A stretch of DNA of 64,000 bases from Chitinophaga pinensis. Its GTDB lineage: Bacteria; Bacteroidota; Bacteroidia; Flavobacteriales_D; Crocinitomicaceae. Each line of letters opens with the position of its first letter. The stretch's first letter is position 1. Made by a program: the position numbers and the translations under genes. This document shows positions 51,300 through 60,376 of the stretch, piece by piece. The stretch lies in NCBI GenBank assembly GCA_945883825.1, contig CAMCYF010000001.1, positions 124,001 to 188,000 of the forward strand. Reading direction: 5' to 3'. The notes below the pieces were generated by a model. It worked only from the letters and a program-made list of their open reading frames with translations, searched no databases and was not told the origin of the DNA.

Positions 51300-52442
51300 T
51301 TACTTACTCTTTTTACTAGTAGATAAGTAGTTGAGAATTTTCATATCCACTTCACTTAAGAATATAGATCTTCGCTCCATCATGTTATTAGCAGAATCAA
51401 GGGCTTTATCAAACTTAAACTCAACAAATGGTTGGCTAAATCCCCATGAAAATGAAGGTATAAATTTTGGTGGAAAATCAGCGCCAAATACCGTCACAGA
51501 AACTCCAACTACAGATGCGGTATTAAACTGTGTATTTATAGCACTTTTTGAATGGTCACCCATAAAAAGGCCCATAAATTGTTGCTTTGTTTCAACTTGA
51601 GCTAACTTTTCGTAGGAGTAAGAAGAAATTTTACCGTAATTATTTTTAAGATTGGAAGAATTTGTCCCAGCTCCTAAATTACACCACTCTCCAATCACAG
51701 AGTTTCCAAGAAAACCATCGTGCCCTTTATTTGAATAAGCTTGAAATATTACATTGCTAATTTCTCCGCCTATTTTACAATGCGGACCAATTGTACTAGC
51801 GCCATAAACCTTTGTACCAAGTTTTAAGGTACTGTTGTCACAAAGCGCAAAAGGACCGCGAATTAAAGATCCTTCCATTATTTCAGCATTATGACCAATG
51901 TAAATCGGACCAGTTGTTGTATTAAGAATTGCTCCTTCAATGATTGCACCTTCTTCAATAAAAATAAATTTAGAGTCTCCAATTAGCGTATTTGTTTTTG
52001 AAATTTTTTGAGATTTCCTATTATTTGTTAGCAAATCAAAGTCCTGTATTAAAACTTCTTCATTCATTAGGAATAAATCCCATCGTTCTTTTAAAATTAT
52101 TGGTGTTTCACCTATAAATTGAAGTTTATTTAAACCAGTTCCGCGCTTTGCAATCCATTGTTTATCTAAAAATAAAGTTGAATTATCTTCTAAATTAAAA
52201 ACTGCAGCAGCAATATCTTCATTTGGTATAACTGAGGCATTTACTTGAATTGCATCTGTAAGTTCTATGAATTTTTCCTGTAAATATTTTTCAGTTGTAA
52301 AGCCGATTTCAGCTTCTGGAATGTACATTTTCCAACGCTCATTATTGCAAAGAATTCCCATGCGTAGATTGCCAAGAGGACGAGTTAAAGTCAAAGGTGC
52401 AAAGCGAAGGTGTAATTTATTATCGTCAAGATTTATTTTCAT
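51300..52442 (-). CDS. GlmU-like sugar nucleotidyltransferase
   Basis: 380 residues from the ATG at 52442. The N-terminal ~150 residues resemble a degenerate nucleotidyltransferase (FAPLTLTRPLGNLRMGIL in place of the usual LAAGxGTR loop). Residues ~165-330 are a left-handed beta-helix of hexapeptide repeats (AIIEGAILNTTTGPIYIGHNA, MEGSLIRGPFALCDNSTLKLG, KVYGASTIGPHCKIGG), with GEWCNLGAGTNSSNLKNNYG, a GlmU-type acetyl-CoA-site block. The family is annotated as putative sugar nucleotidyl transferase in Bacteroidota; substrate unknown, probably cell-wall or surface sugar. It starts 2 nt after the symporter stop (co-transcribed). Confidence 0.85.
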   Translation of the reverse strand: MKINLDDNKLHLRFAPLTLTRPLGNLRMGILCNNERWKMYIPEAEIGFTTEKYLQEKFIELTDAIQVNASVIPNEDIAAAVFNLEDNSTLFLDKQWIAKRGTGLNKLQFIGETPIILKERWDLFLMNEEVLIQDFDLLTNNRKSQKISKTNTLIGDSKFIFIEEGAIIEGAILNTTTGPIYIGHNAEIMEGSLIRGPFALCDNSTLKLGTKVYGASTIGPHCKIGGEISNVIFQAYSNKGHDGFLGNSVIGEWCNLGAGTNSSNLKNNYGKISSYSYEKLAQVETKQQFMGLFMGDHSKSAINTQFNTASVVGVSVTVFGADFPPKFIPSFSWGFSQPFVEFKFDKALDSANNMMERRSIFLSEVDMKILNYLSTSKKSK

Positions 52443-52444
52443 AA

Positions 52445-53947
52445 TCAATTCGATTCTTTTGTGGTAAAAAATGAACTTAGGTACAAAAATACAAAAGTTA
52501 ATGCTCCGTTGATAATCAACATCTCATATCCGAATTTATAAGCTCCAAATAGATTTGCAGAAAATTTGTCGAGATAGAAGCAAAGAATAGGAATCAGAAC
52601 ACAGATAAATGGAACTAAAATCGCTCTAGGATTTCTTTTAGTTAAAATTCCAAAAGCAAATAATCCAAGTAATGGACCATAAGTATAACTTGCAATTTTT
52701 AAAATAAGTGAAATTAAATCTGTTCCTGGATTTGCAGTAACATACATTTTTGTCAATAGAATAATAATTAAGAATAATAGCGAAAAGCCAATATGAACGA
52801 TTAATTTTAATTTCTGTCTTTGTTTTTCTTCTCGCTTGTTGAAATTTAAAAAGTCGATGCAAAAGCCAGTAGTTAATGCCGCTAGTGCGCTGTCTGCAGA
52901 TGCATAAGATGATGCTGTTATTCCTAATAAAAAGAAAACGCCAGCTATTTTTCCGAAATTATTAAGAGCCAAGGTAGGAAATACATGGTCTGTAATAACT
53001 TTTCCATCGTTCATTGGTAATTGTATACCTTTTGAATTAGAATAAACGTACAAGGCGCCACCGAGCAATAAAAACAGAAAATTGGTAAACAATAAAATAG
53101 TCGTAAATGAATACATGTTCTTTTGAGCATCACCAATTGTTTTGCACGTAAGATTTTTCTGCATTAAATCCTGGTCTAAGCCGGTCATTGCAATTGCCAA
53201 AAACATACCACCAAAAAAGTGCTTTGGAAAATAGTTTTTTGCCAAAGGATCATCAAAGAAAAATACCTGCGACATACTACCTCCGCTAGAAGTTTTTGAG
53301 GCGCTAATCTTTTCAAATAAACCAAAAAAGTCAAGATTTAAAGTTTGTGAGATAATAATAGTGCAGATAACAACGGAGCTGATTAGAAAAACAGTTTGAA
53401 ATGTATCGGTATAGACTATTGTTTTTATTCCACCTTTGAAGGTGTAAACCCAAATTAAAGCGATTGTTATAACTGCCGTTAACCAGTAAGGAACTCCGAG
53501 ATCATCAAATAAAAATAATTGTAAGACAATCGTTGCTAAATAAAGGCGAATTGCTGAACCAAGTGTACGCGATAAAATAAAAAAACTTGCGCCCGTTTTA
53601 TAGCTTATGATGCCAAAACGTTTTTCTAAAAATTCATAGATTGATGTGACATTTAATTTGTAATACAAAGGCATTAGGACTTGTGCAATAACAATGTATC
53701 CAAGTACGTAGCCTAAAACAACTTGAAAATAGCCCATTCCATCGTTCATGACTTGCCCAGGAACTGAAATGAATGTTACGCCAGAAAGTGAGGCGCCAAT
53801 CATTCCAAAAGCTACAAGATACCAAGGACTTTGTCGGTTTCCAGTGAAGAAAGTTTCACTTGTAGCATTTTTTGATGTAAAATGGGCAATAAGAATCAGA
53901 ACAATAAAATAGCTAGATAAAACTAAAAAAATTAAGGTAGTCGACAT
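52445..53947 (-). CDS. Sodium:solute symporter (SSS family)
   Basis: A 500-residue inner-membrane transporter with ~13 transmembrane helices. Family blocks: FFTGNRQSPWYLVAFGMIGASLSGVTFISVPG (given here only as landmarks: GNRQSPWYLVAFGM at ~35-48 and SLSGVTFISVPGQV at ~53-66), KLNVTSIYEFLEKRFG, YTFKGGIKTIVYTDTFQ, AMTGLDQDLMQKNLTCKT and ITASSYASADSALAALTTGF. Substrate cannot be read from sequence; relatives move sugars, sialic acid or carboxylates. First gene of an operon with the GlmU-like gene, which hints at a sugar substrate. No exact promoter box was found upstream. Confidence 0.92.
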   Translation of the reverse strand: MSTTLIFLVLSSYFIVLILIAHFTSKNATSETFFTGNRQSPWYLVAFGMIGASLSGVTFISVPGQVMNDGMGYFQVVLGYVLGYIVIAQVLMPLYYKLNVTSIYEFLEKRFGIISYKTGASFFILSRTLGSAIRLYLATIVLQLFLFDDLGVPYWLTAVITIALIWVYTFKGGIKTIVYTDTFQTVFLISSVVICTIIISQTLNLDFFGLFEKISASKTSSGGSMSQVFFFDDPLAKNYFPKHFFGGMFLAIAMTGLDQDLMQKNLTCKTIGDAQKNMYSFTTILLFTNFLFLLLGGALYVYSNSKGIQLPMNDGKVITDHVFPTLALNNFGKIAGVFFLLGITASSYASADSALAALTTGFCIDFLNFNKREEKQRQKLKLIVHIGFSLLFLIIILLTKMYVTANPGTDLISLILKIASYTYGPLLGLFAFGILTKRNPRAILVPFICVLIPILCFYLDKFSANLFGAYKFGYEMLIINGALTFVFLYLSSFFTTKESN

Positions 53948-54025
53948 TTGTATAATTTAAATGTAAAAATAAAGAAAGGAATTCATCTATTTTCACAGAT
54001 TATAGCTTTCTTCAACTTCTAACTT

Positions 54026-54033
54026 TATATTTG
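54026..54033 (+). promoter_or_regulatory. -7 promoter box TATATTTG for the 54051 gene
   Basis: Exact TAnnTTTG match, 17 nt before the ATG. Confidence 0.5.
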
Positions 54034-54050
54034 TAAAAAAAATAAAGATA

Positions 54051-54572
54051 ATGAGCCCAATTTTTTTTCTTGCAATTTTAGGTAGTACATCTATTTCAAT
54101 CATTATAGTCGTCTATTTATTTTTAAAGAGGCAAAGTCAAAAAGAAAAAGTCAATTTAGAAGTTGAATTAAAGAAACAAAGACAAGAATTCTTTTTGCCA
54201 AATAGGGTGGATGCCTATGAGCGTGCTATATTATTAATGGAACGCTTGCATCCGAATTCCTTAGTGATGCGTTTGAATAACCCAGGTTTACCTGCAAAAA
54301 TAATGCATGCTGAATTTTTAAAAACTATTCGCGAAGAATTTGATCACAACATTACACAACAGCTATTTATTTCTCCAATAGCGTGGAAACTACTCAGAGA
54401 TTCTAAAGAAGAGCTTGTGAAATTAATTAATCTAGCTGCAAGTCAGGTTCAAGATAATGCTACAGCAATTGAGTTATCTGCAAAGATATTTGAGCTTGTG
54501 GCACAATTAGAAAAATTACCATCAGAAGTAGCTACTGAATTTTTGAAAAAGGAATTTCAAGAATTATTTTAG
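54051..54572 (+). CDS. Membrane-anchored conserved hypothetical protein
   Basis: A 173-residue protein. One N-terminal transmembrane helix (~5-26, FFLAILGSTSISIIIVVYLF), then a basic coiled coil (KRQSQKEKVNLEVELKKQRQ), then a helical domain with RVDAYERAILLMERLHPNSL, MRLNNPGLPAKIMHAEFLK, QQLFISPIAWKLLRDSKEEL. The RxxAYERxxLLMERI-type block is widespread in Bacteroidota hypotheticals; the topology puts the domain in the cytoplasm. Function unknown. Its TAG interlocks with the TAA of the convergent DedA gene. Confidence 0.78.
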   Translation: MSPIFFLAILGSTSISIIIVVYLFLKRQSQKEKVNLEVELKKQRQEFFLPNRVDAYERAILLMERLHPNSLVMRLNNPGLPAKIMHAEFLKTIREEFDHNITQQLFISPIAWKLLRDSKEELVKLINLAASQVQDNATAIELSAKIFELVAQLEKLPSEVATEFLKKEFQELF

Positions 54573-55228
54573 ACAGCTTTATTCTTATTTTTTTTTGCTT
54601 TAATAAATTCAATAAGCATTGGTAAAACAGATAGAAATATAATTCCGAGGCAAACTAAATCTATGTGTTTCCTTATCCATTCAACTTCTCCAAGAAGATA
54701 ACCTGCAATTGTTAAACTGAAAACCCACAAGAACCCACCAAATAAATCATAAATGAAAAACCGATTGTAATTCATTTTACCAATTCCTGCAGCAAAGGGT
54801 GCAAATGTGCGAACAAAAGGAACAAAACGCGCCATTATAATTGCCTTTATACCATTTTTAGCAAAAAATAATTCTGTTTGATCGAGGTATTTTTTATTGA
54901 CAATAGGCTTATCTCTAAATTTCAATTGAAATACCTTCAAACCAATTTTTCTACCTATCCAATAATTACAATTATCCCCCAAAACTGCAGCAATAAGTAA
55001 TAAAAACAGTAAGTATGCTAAATCCAATTCACCCGAAGCAGCAAAGATTCCTGCAGTAAATAAAAGAGAATCGCCAGGAAGAAAAGGCATTGCTACCAAT
55101 CCAGTTTCGATAAAAATTACTAAAAATAAAATGATATAAATTGCAGAAGAATAGTTTTCGAAAAACCATTTAAAATCTAATTTTATAATGTGCTGAAATA
55201 CTTCTAAAAGTTCGTTTAAAACCCCCAT
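54569..55228 (-). CDS. DedA-family membrane protein
   Basis: A 219-residue inner-membrane protein of the DedA/VTT superfamily, implicated in lipid (e.g. undecaprenyl-phosphate) flipping and membrane homeostasis. Motifs: MPFLPGDSLLFTAGIFAA (re-entrant loop with the acidic residue), NYWIGRKIGLKVF, and MARFVPFVRTFAPFAAGIGKM with the conserved Arg pair, NRFFIYDLFGGFLWV. About five hydrophobic helices. The start lies 1 nt after the rhodanese stop; last gene of the minus-strand run from 63359. Confidence 0.93.
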   Translation of the reverse strand: MGVLNELLEVFQHIIKLDFKWFFENYSSAIYIILFLVIFIETGLVAMPFLPGDSLLFTAGIFAASGELDLAYLLFLLLIAAVLGDNCNYWIGRKIGLKVFQLKFRDKPIVNKKYLDQTELFFAKNGIKAIIMARFVPFVRTFAPFAAGIGKMNYNRFFIYDLFGGFLWVFSLTIAGYLLGEVEWIRKHIDLVCLGIIFLSVLPMLIEFIKAKKNKNKAV

Positions 55229-55229
55229 A

Positions 55230-55544
55230 TTAATCTAGTTTTATAGATGAGTCAATTGTTTCTATCCAAGCAAGAATTCCACCATTCATAATAAAAACCT
55301 CGTTTATCAAACCTTCTGTTGTGATTAAATTTGCAAGTGCCTCAGCTCTTTTTCCCGAGCGACACATTAAAACAGTTTTTTTTGTGAGGTCTAATTCGGA
55401 AATACGCGCTGTAAAATCTGCCATTGGAATGTGTTTACTTGAAATATTTGCAATTTCAAATTCATACAATTCACGAATATCAATTATTTCAATTTGATTG
55501 TTTTTTATGCCGATTTGACATTCTTTAGGGCTAATTAAAAGCAT
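55230..55544 (-). CDS. Cytoplasmic rhodanese-like sulfurtransferase
   Basis: 104 residues from the ATG at 55544 (MLLISPKECQI); a longer in-frame start would overlap the upstream lipoprotein gene. Rhodanese fold: EIIDIRELYEFEIANI (the conserved DxRxxxEF, intact here, unlike the interrupted gene at 39777), SKHIPMADFTARI, KKTVLMCRSGKRAEALA (active-site Cys in the CRSGKR loop) and VFIMNGGILAWIE. It carries sulfur as a Cys persulfide; the acceptor is unknown. No signal peptide. Sits 1 nt before the DedA gene. Confidence 0.92.
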   Translation of the reverse strand: MLLISPKECQIGIKNNQIEIIDIRELYEFEIANISSKHIPMADFTARISELDLTKKTVLMCRSGKRAEALANLITTEGLINEVFIMNGGILAWIETIDSSIKLD

Positions 55545-55572
55545 GTTTTTTTTGTAAATATAGTTATTGAAT

Positions 55573-56346
55573 TTATTTTTTAGTGAAATATTTTCCTTCT
55601 TTCTCAAGGTAAAAAAAGGTATGGATTAGCTTATTTGTTGCCTTAATTTTCGGTTCGTAGATATTTACATCAGCATCTTTTGGAGGAGTTTCAATGCTTC
55701 CCTCATAAATTAAAATGTCTTTCACGTTTGAATATTGCCCAATTGCAGAAAATTGAATTGAATATGCTTCAACATTTTTAGACCCTAAACCATCAAAATT
55801 CTTCCATTGGAATATTCTTCTAGGAGTGTGGTTTGCAATCGTGTAAACATCCTTATAACTAGCGTTTCGAATCCTAAAATCAATTAGAAAATCCTTAAAA
55901 TCGCCAGAATTAATGTTTGTGTATGTAACATTTAAAGGGACTAGGGGCGAGGATGGAATGGCAATTGGAGGGGAGATTAAATCTAATCCACCGTCGTAAT
56001 AAAAGATATAATTGTAATTCCCCATAAATCCAAGTTCCGCTCTTTTTGCAGGATTAGGTGATTTGCTAGCTTCGATTATTGCAAAGGCCATTCTGTTTAA
56101 AGTTATGACAGCGTCAATTTTCCCATCATTGTCTAAATGCTCTTTATAAATTTTAAAAGTAAATTTTTCAGAGTTTGGAATTCGTAATTGTAATTTAATA
56201 TGCTCTTTAGCATAAGCATCTAAATTCTTGTATTTTTTGACTTTTACTTTTGGAGTCTTTTTCGCTTTATCTTTGTCTGAATCGGAACATGAATTCATAA
56301 AAATAATTAAAACTAATACTTTAAATAGAATATATAAACTTTTCAT
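55573..56346 (-). CDS. Putative lipoprotein, function unknown
   Basis: A 257-residue protein with a lipoprotein signal (VLVLIIFMNSCSDS, Cys ~20) and a Lys-rich linker (DKDKAKKTPKVKVKKYK). The mature domain has YKEHLDNDGKIDAVITLNRM, which resembles a short calcium-loop or hydrolase-like DxxxDGxxDAxxxLN repeat of FG-GAP/VCBS type, and HTPRRIFQWKNFDGL. It sits between the GH92 and rhodanese genes with small gaps, so it is part of that transcript. No family assigned. Confidence 0.68.
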   Translation of the reverse strand: MKSLYILFKVLVLIIFMNSCSDSDKDKAKKTPKVKVKKYKNLDAYAKEHIKLQLRIPNSEKFTFKIYKEHLDNDGKIDAVITLNRMAFAIIEASKSPNPAKRAELGFMGNYNYIFYYDGGLDLISPPIAIPSSPLVPLNVTYTNINSGDFKDFLIDFRIRNASYKDVYTIANHTPRRIFQWKNFDGLGSKNVEAYSIQFSAIGQYSNVKDILIYEGSIETPPKDADVNIYEPKIKATNKLIHTFFYLEKEGKYFTKK

Positions 56347-56356
56347 TATAATATAC

Positions 56357-59347
56357 TTAATTAAAAATTAATTCATCTAAAAACAACCAAGTTGGATTTC
56401 CATTTCCAAGATGCCACTCTGGGCAATTTCCTGGATTAATCACTTTATAACGTATGCTTATTATTTTTTTAGCAAGAGGTAATTTAACCATAAACTGTTC
56501 TTTCTTTGGGTTTTCATCATTTGCAGTTGCTTGTAAAACTTTTATAAAATCTAATTTTTCAAAGTTCTTTCCATCTTGAGAGATTTCAATCTGAATTCCA
56601 GAAGGTAAGAAAATCCACGATTTTTGGTCGCGAATACAAGAGATTCCAAATTCCTGTAATTCTCTAGGAGACTCAAAACTTACATCTGCAAGAATATCTT
56701 CACCATAAAATCCCTGCCAATCTCCTGTTCTAAATTCATTTCCTCCTTTAATTTCGTCTATTAATGAATTTGGACCTGAAGCAGCATATTGATTAGCGTA
56801 TTTTGTTTTTAAATCTAAGCGAATAGAATTGTCTTTTTTTTTGAAATACCTATTTACAATTTGGCTTTCAAATAATTCGCCAGCACTTGATTTTCGCTGA
56901 AGTTTTAGTTCAATTAAGGTACTTTTATCTATTTCAAAAGGTTTAGTATATTTATTCCACTCATCTTTTTTAATTGAATAAAAGAGTGTGAATTCATCTT
57001 GAGAATTAATTTTAAGAAAACCCATTTCAATTGAAATTTTACTATCAAATATTCTGTTTTCATTTAAAATATAGGGGGCAGGGACAAAATTAGAAGGAAT
57101 AGAATTTTCCGGAGAACCACTTATCCATTTGTCGTTAATTACTATAATGGAATCAGACATTACAAATTCTAAAACTCCACCATTCATGATTTCTTCATGT
57201 GATAAATAGCTGCGATAAATTGGTAGACCATTTAATTTTACTGACCGAATATATTTATTATCAGGACTATTGTTTATTGCGCTAATTCTTAAAGATTTAT
57301 TGTTTTCAAATTTTAACACGGCTTCATTAAAACAAGGTCTTCCGATTTCATAATATGGTTTTCCTGGTGCTACGGGGTAAAATCCCAAACTACTTAATAC
57401 AAACCATGAGGACATTTGTCCACAATCTTCATTTCCAGAAAGCCCATCTGGTGAATTAGAATACAATTCTTTCGTTATTTTATCGACGTAAAACTGAGTT
57501 TTGTGCGGAGAATTCGTATAGTTAAATAAATAAGCCATGTGATGAGAAGGTTCATTTCCATGAGCATATTGACCAATTAATCCTGTAATGTCGGATTGTT
57601 CTCTTCCAGAAAGTTTGCTCTGAGATGTAAATAATCTATCTAGCCAGGATTCTAATGAATCTGAACCACCTTGAATTTCTGCTAGTGTTTTGATTGCTTG
57701 AGGAGCAGCCATTGAATATTGAAATGCGTTAGCTTCAGTATAATTAAAATTAACTTCACTTGGCTCAAATGGAGAAAACCATTGTGCTGCGCGTTTTGCA
57801 CGCATAAATTTTGTTTGAGGGTCATAAAGATTTAAAAAGTTAAAGGACCGAAGTTCAAATTCTTTTTCACTTTTTTTATCACCCATTTTCTTTGCCATTT
57901 CTGATATACACCAATCGTCATAGGCATATTCTAAGGTTTTGGAGACAGATTCTGGTTCTTGATCTGAATCTATAAAACCATTTTTTGCATAAGGAATTTT
58001 AGCATATTCATTCAACTTAGCTGTGGTAATCATCGCGCTTAATGCTTTTGTAGTGTCAAATTGATTAATTCCTTTTAAATACGCATCCGCGATAACAGAT
58101 ACGCTATGGTAACCAATCATACATTCTGTTTCATTTCCTGCTAATTCCCATACTGGAAGATCTTTTCCCTCATCAAATTGCCGTAAGAATGTTGTAATGA
58201 ATTCATTTGTTCTTTTTTGCTGCATTAATGTAAAGAGTGGGTGTGTCGCCCTATAAGTATCCCATAAAGAAAATACGGTATATTGTTTTTGATCATTTGA
58301 AATAGCATGAATTTTATTATCTCGTCCACGGTATTTTCCATTTATATCACTAAAAATATTTGGCGCTAAATAGCTGTGATAAAGCGAAGTATAAAAAATT
58401 GTTGCTTTTTCTTTGTCTTCTAATGAAATTTTAATTTTACTTAATTCGTCATTCCATTGTTTTAAAGTATTTGCTCGAACTTTTTCAAAATTCCATTCAG
58501 GAATTTCGCTTAAAAGATTTTCTTTTGCTCCTGTAAGGTCGGTAGCAGACATTCCAACACGGAGAGAAATTTTATCACTATTGTTTGGAAATTCTAAGAG
58601 TAATTTGTGTTGACCTTTCTCATTAATTTTTGTAGATTTTATGAAAGGAAGGGATGTTTCTAAATAAAAATAAAAGTGCTGTTTATTCGCCCAAGCTTGA
58701 GAGATTCGCGCGCCTTGAACGGCATTGTTTCCAATTGTTTCGATTGAGTAATCTAAAACTCGGTCTCTATGATCTAAATCAATGAGAATGTAGCGTTTTT
58801 CATCTTTATTATTAAAAGTATATTCATGAATTCCTGCACGTTGACTTACGCTTAGTCGAACTTGAATATTTGATTGATCTAAATGAACTTCATAAAATCC
58901 AGGGCTGGCTTTTTCACTTTCGTGTTTAAATGTAGATCCGTAACCATCTTTATTTAGGTATCCAGGCGAAGTTTTTGGTACATTAGACTGAGGGACAATT
59001 AATAAATCGCAATAATCAGGAACTCCAGTGCCACTTAAATGAGTGTGTGAAAATCCATAAATAATAGAATCGGAATAATGGTAGCCTGAGCAGCCATCCC
59101 AACCATCGTATCTAGTATCGGGACTTAATTGCATCATTCCAAAAGGAGCGCTTGCACCCGGATAAGTATGACCATGACCACCTGTCCCAATAAAAGGATT
59201 AACAAAAAGAGTAGGGGAGTAATCAGAAATTAGCTTATTCACTTTTACCTGAATTTTATCGCTAATATTTTTAATATCTTTAATTGGAGTTTGTCCAAAA
59301 AAAGTGAATGAAGCAAAAAATATAAATACACTAAGAATTGATTTCAT
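56357..59347 (-). CDS. GH92 glycoside hydrolase (alpha-mannosidase type)
   Basis: Calcium-dependent exo-alpha-mannosidase family, probably periplasmic or surface. 996 residues with a signal peptide (ends ~FTFFGQ, ~19). GH92 N-domain: VNPFIGTGGHGHTYPGAS, GMMQLSPDTRYDGWDGCSGY, GFSHTHLSGTGVPDY. (alpha/alpha)6 domain: FSLWDTYRATHPLFTL, WELAGNETECMIGYHSV, GLSGNEDCGQMSSWFVLSSLG (catalytic acid region). Residues ~770-996 add two beta modules, the last resembling a discoidin/F5-8C carbohydrate-binding domain (WQGFYGEDILADVSF, ISQDGKNFEKLDFIK). It suggests use of N-glycans or mannans. The GT2 gene lies 6 nt upstream. Confidence 0.95.
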   Translation of the reverse strand: MKSILSVFIFFASFTFFGQTPIKDIKNISDKIQVKVNKLISDYSPTLFVNPFIGTGGHGHTYPGASAPFGMMQLSPDTRYDGWDGCSGYHYSDSIIYGFSHTHLSGTGVPDYCDLLIVPQSNVPKTSPGYLNKDGYGSTFKHESEKASPGFYEVHLDQSNIQVRLSVSQRAGIHEYTFNNKDEKRYILIDLDHRDRVLDYSIETIGNNAVQGARISQAWANKQHFYFYLETSLPFIKSTKINEKGQHKLLLEFPNNSDKISLRVGMSATDLTGAKENLLSEIPEWNFEKVRANTLKQWNDELSKIKISLEDKEKATIFYTSLYHSYLAPNIFSDINGKYRGRDNKIHAISNDQKQYTVFSLWDTYRATHPLFTLMQQKRTNEFITTFLRQFDEGKDLPVWELAGNETECMIGYHSVSVIADAYLKGINQFDTTKALSAMITTAKLNEYAKIPYAKNGFIDSDQEPESVSKTLEYAYDDWCISEMAKKMGDKKSEKEFELRSFNFLNLYDPQTKFMRAKRAAQWFSPFEPSEVNFNYTEANAFQYSMAAPQAIKTLAEIQGGSDSLESWLDRLFTSQSKLSGREQSDITGLIGQYAHGNEPSHHMAYLFNYTNSPHKTQFYVDKITKELYSNSPDGLSGNEDCGQMSSWFVLSSLGFYPVAPGKPYYEIGRPCFNEAVLKFENNKSLRISAINNSPDNKYIRSVKLNGLPIYRSYLSHEEIMNGGVLEFVMSDSIIVINDKWISGSPENSIPSNFVPAPYILNENRIFDSKISIEMGFLKINSQDEFTLFYSIKKDEWNKYTKPFEIDKSTLIELKLQRKSSAGELFESQIVNRYFKKKDNSIRLDLKTKYANQYAASGPNSLIDEIKGGNEFRTGDWQGFYGEDILADVSFESPRELQEFGISCIRDQKSWIFLPSGIQIEISQDGKNFEKLDFIKVLQATANDENPKKEQFMVKLPLAKKIISIRYKVINPGNCPEWHLGNGNPTWLFLDELIFN

Positions 59348-59353
59348 AATGAC

Positions 59354-60370
59354 TTAAAATAAGCGTTTGTTTAAGGACGAATACCTCTTGTTTTTTTGCA
59401 AGAAAAAAGCCCAAATAATACTTCCTTTGTATTGCAAAATTGGAAACTGATTTGCTTTCAATATTTTTCTTTTATTCAATAACAAAGGTAAATTTTTATA
59501 TACTGAAAGATGAGCACGCAAAATACACCAGATTAATTTTACTTTTCCTTCAGATAAAAATTTAAGTGTGGCTAAAAAATCAATTGCCATTCTTGTTAAT
59601 AACTTAGGAAATAGAAATCCAGGATGGTTTTTTACGATAAGGAACAAATTATTTCGAAAGTTTAAATATACTTTTTTTGGAGAATTATAGGGCATTGTCC
59701 CACCACCTAAGTGATAAACGCTACTTTTTGGATTACACCTCAATTCATATCCTTTTTTTTGAATTCTAAGACATAGATCAATTTCTTCCATGTGTGCAAA
59801 AAAGTCTTCATCAAATCCTCCAACTTCAAAAAAAATTTGGGCTTTAATTAGCATTGCAGCCCCTGATGTCCACGATACTTTTTCTTCTGAATCATATTGA
59901 CTGTAATCTTCTTCAAGGGAGTCAAAAATTCTCCCACGACAAAAAGGAAAGTAATGCTTATCAATAAAGCCTCCTGCAGCACCAGCGTGTTCGAAATAAT
60001 TATTATTGTTGTAAGCTAAAATTTTTGGTTGACAGGCAGCAACATTTTCATTTTGCAATGAATGGAGAAGTGGGTTTATCCAATTCTCTGTGACTTCAAC
60101 ATCGTTATTGAGCAATAGAAAATAGTCAAATTCATCTTTAATTTTTTGTAGTGCCTGATTGTAACCCTTTGCAAAGCCATAATTCTCATTATTTTGAATT
60201 ATTCGAATCGTTGGATACTTTGCTTTTAAGAACTCAAGAGAATCATCTGTACTTGCATTATCTGCAATAATAATAGTTTGGTCTTGCTGATGTTTTACAA
60301 CACTTGGTAAAAAACACTCTAAATGTGCTTTTCCATTGTAATTAAGAATGACAATAGCAACTTGCTTCAT
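59354..60370 (-). CDS. Glycosyltransferase family 2
   Basis: A 338-residue GT-A-fold enzyme. Motifs: VAIVILNYNGKAHLECFLPS, TIIIADNASTDDSLEFLK, NYGFAKGYNQAL, YFLLLNNDVEVTENWINP (DxD-equivalent NND), SWTSGAAMLIKAQIF, FDEDFFAHMEEIDLCLRIQK (catalytic-base region ED-like HMEEID). The C-terminal part has a membrane-associating segment (~250-285). Similar to dTDP-rhamnosyl and related transferases in surface polysaccharide synthesis; the sugar is not determinable. Six nt separate it from both neighbours (GWxTD upstream, GH92 downstream). Confidence 0.92.
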   Translation of the reverse strand: MKQVAIVILNYNGKAHLECFLPSVVKHQQDQTIIIADNASTDDSLEFLKAKYPTIRIIQNNENYGFAKGYNQALQKIKDEFDYFLLLNNDVEVTENWINPLLHSLQNENVAACQPKILAYNNNNYFEHAGAAGGFIDKHYFPFCRGRIFDSLEEDYSQYDSEEKVSWTSGAAMLIKAQIFFEVGGFDEDFFAHMEEIDLCLRIQKKGYELRCNPKSSVYHLGGGTMPYNSPKKVYLNFRNNLFLIVKNHPGFLFPKLLTRMAIDFLATLKFLSEGKVKLIWCILRAHLSVYKNLPLLLNKRKILKANQFPILQYKGSIIWAFFLQKNKRYSSLNKRLF

Positions 60371-60376
60371 TTTTTT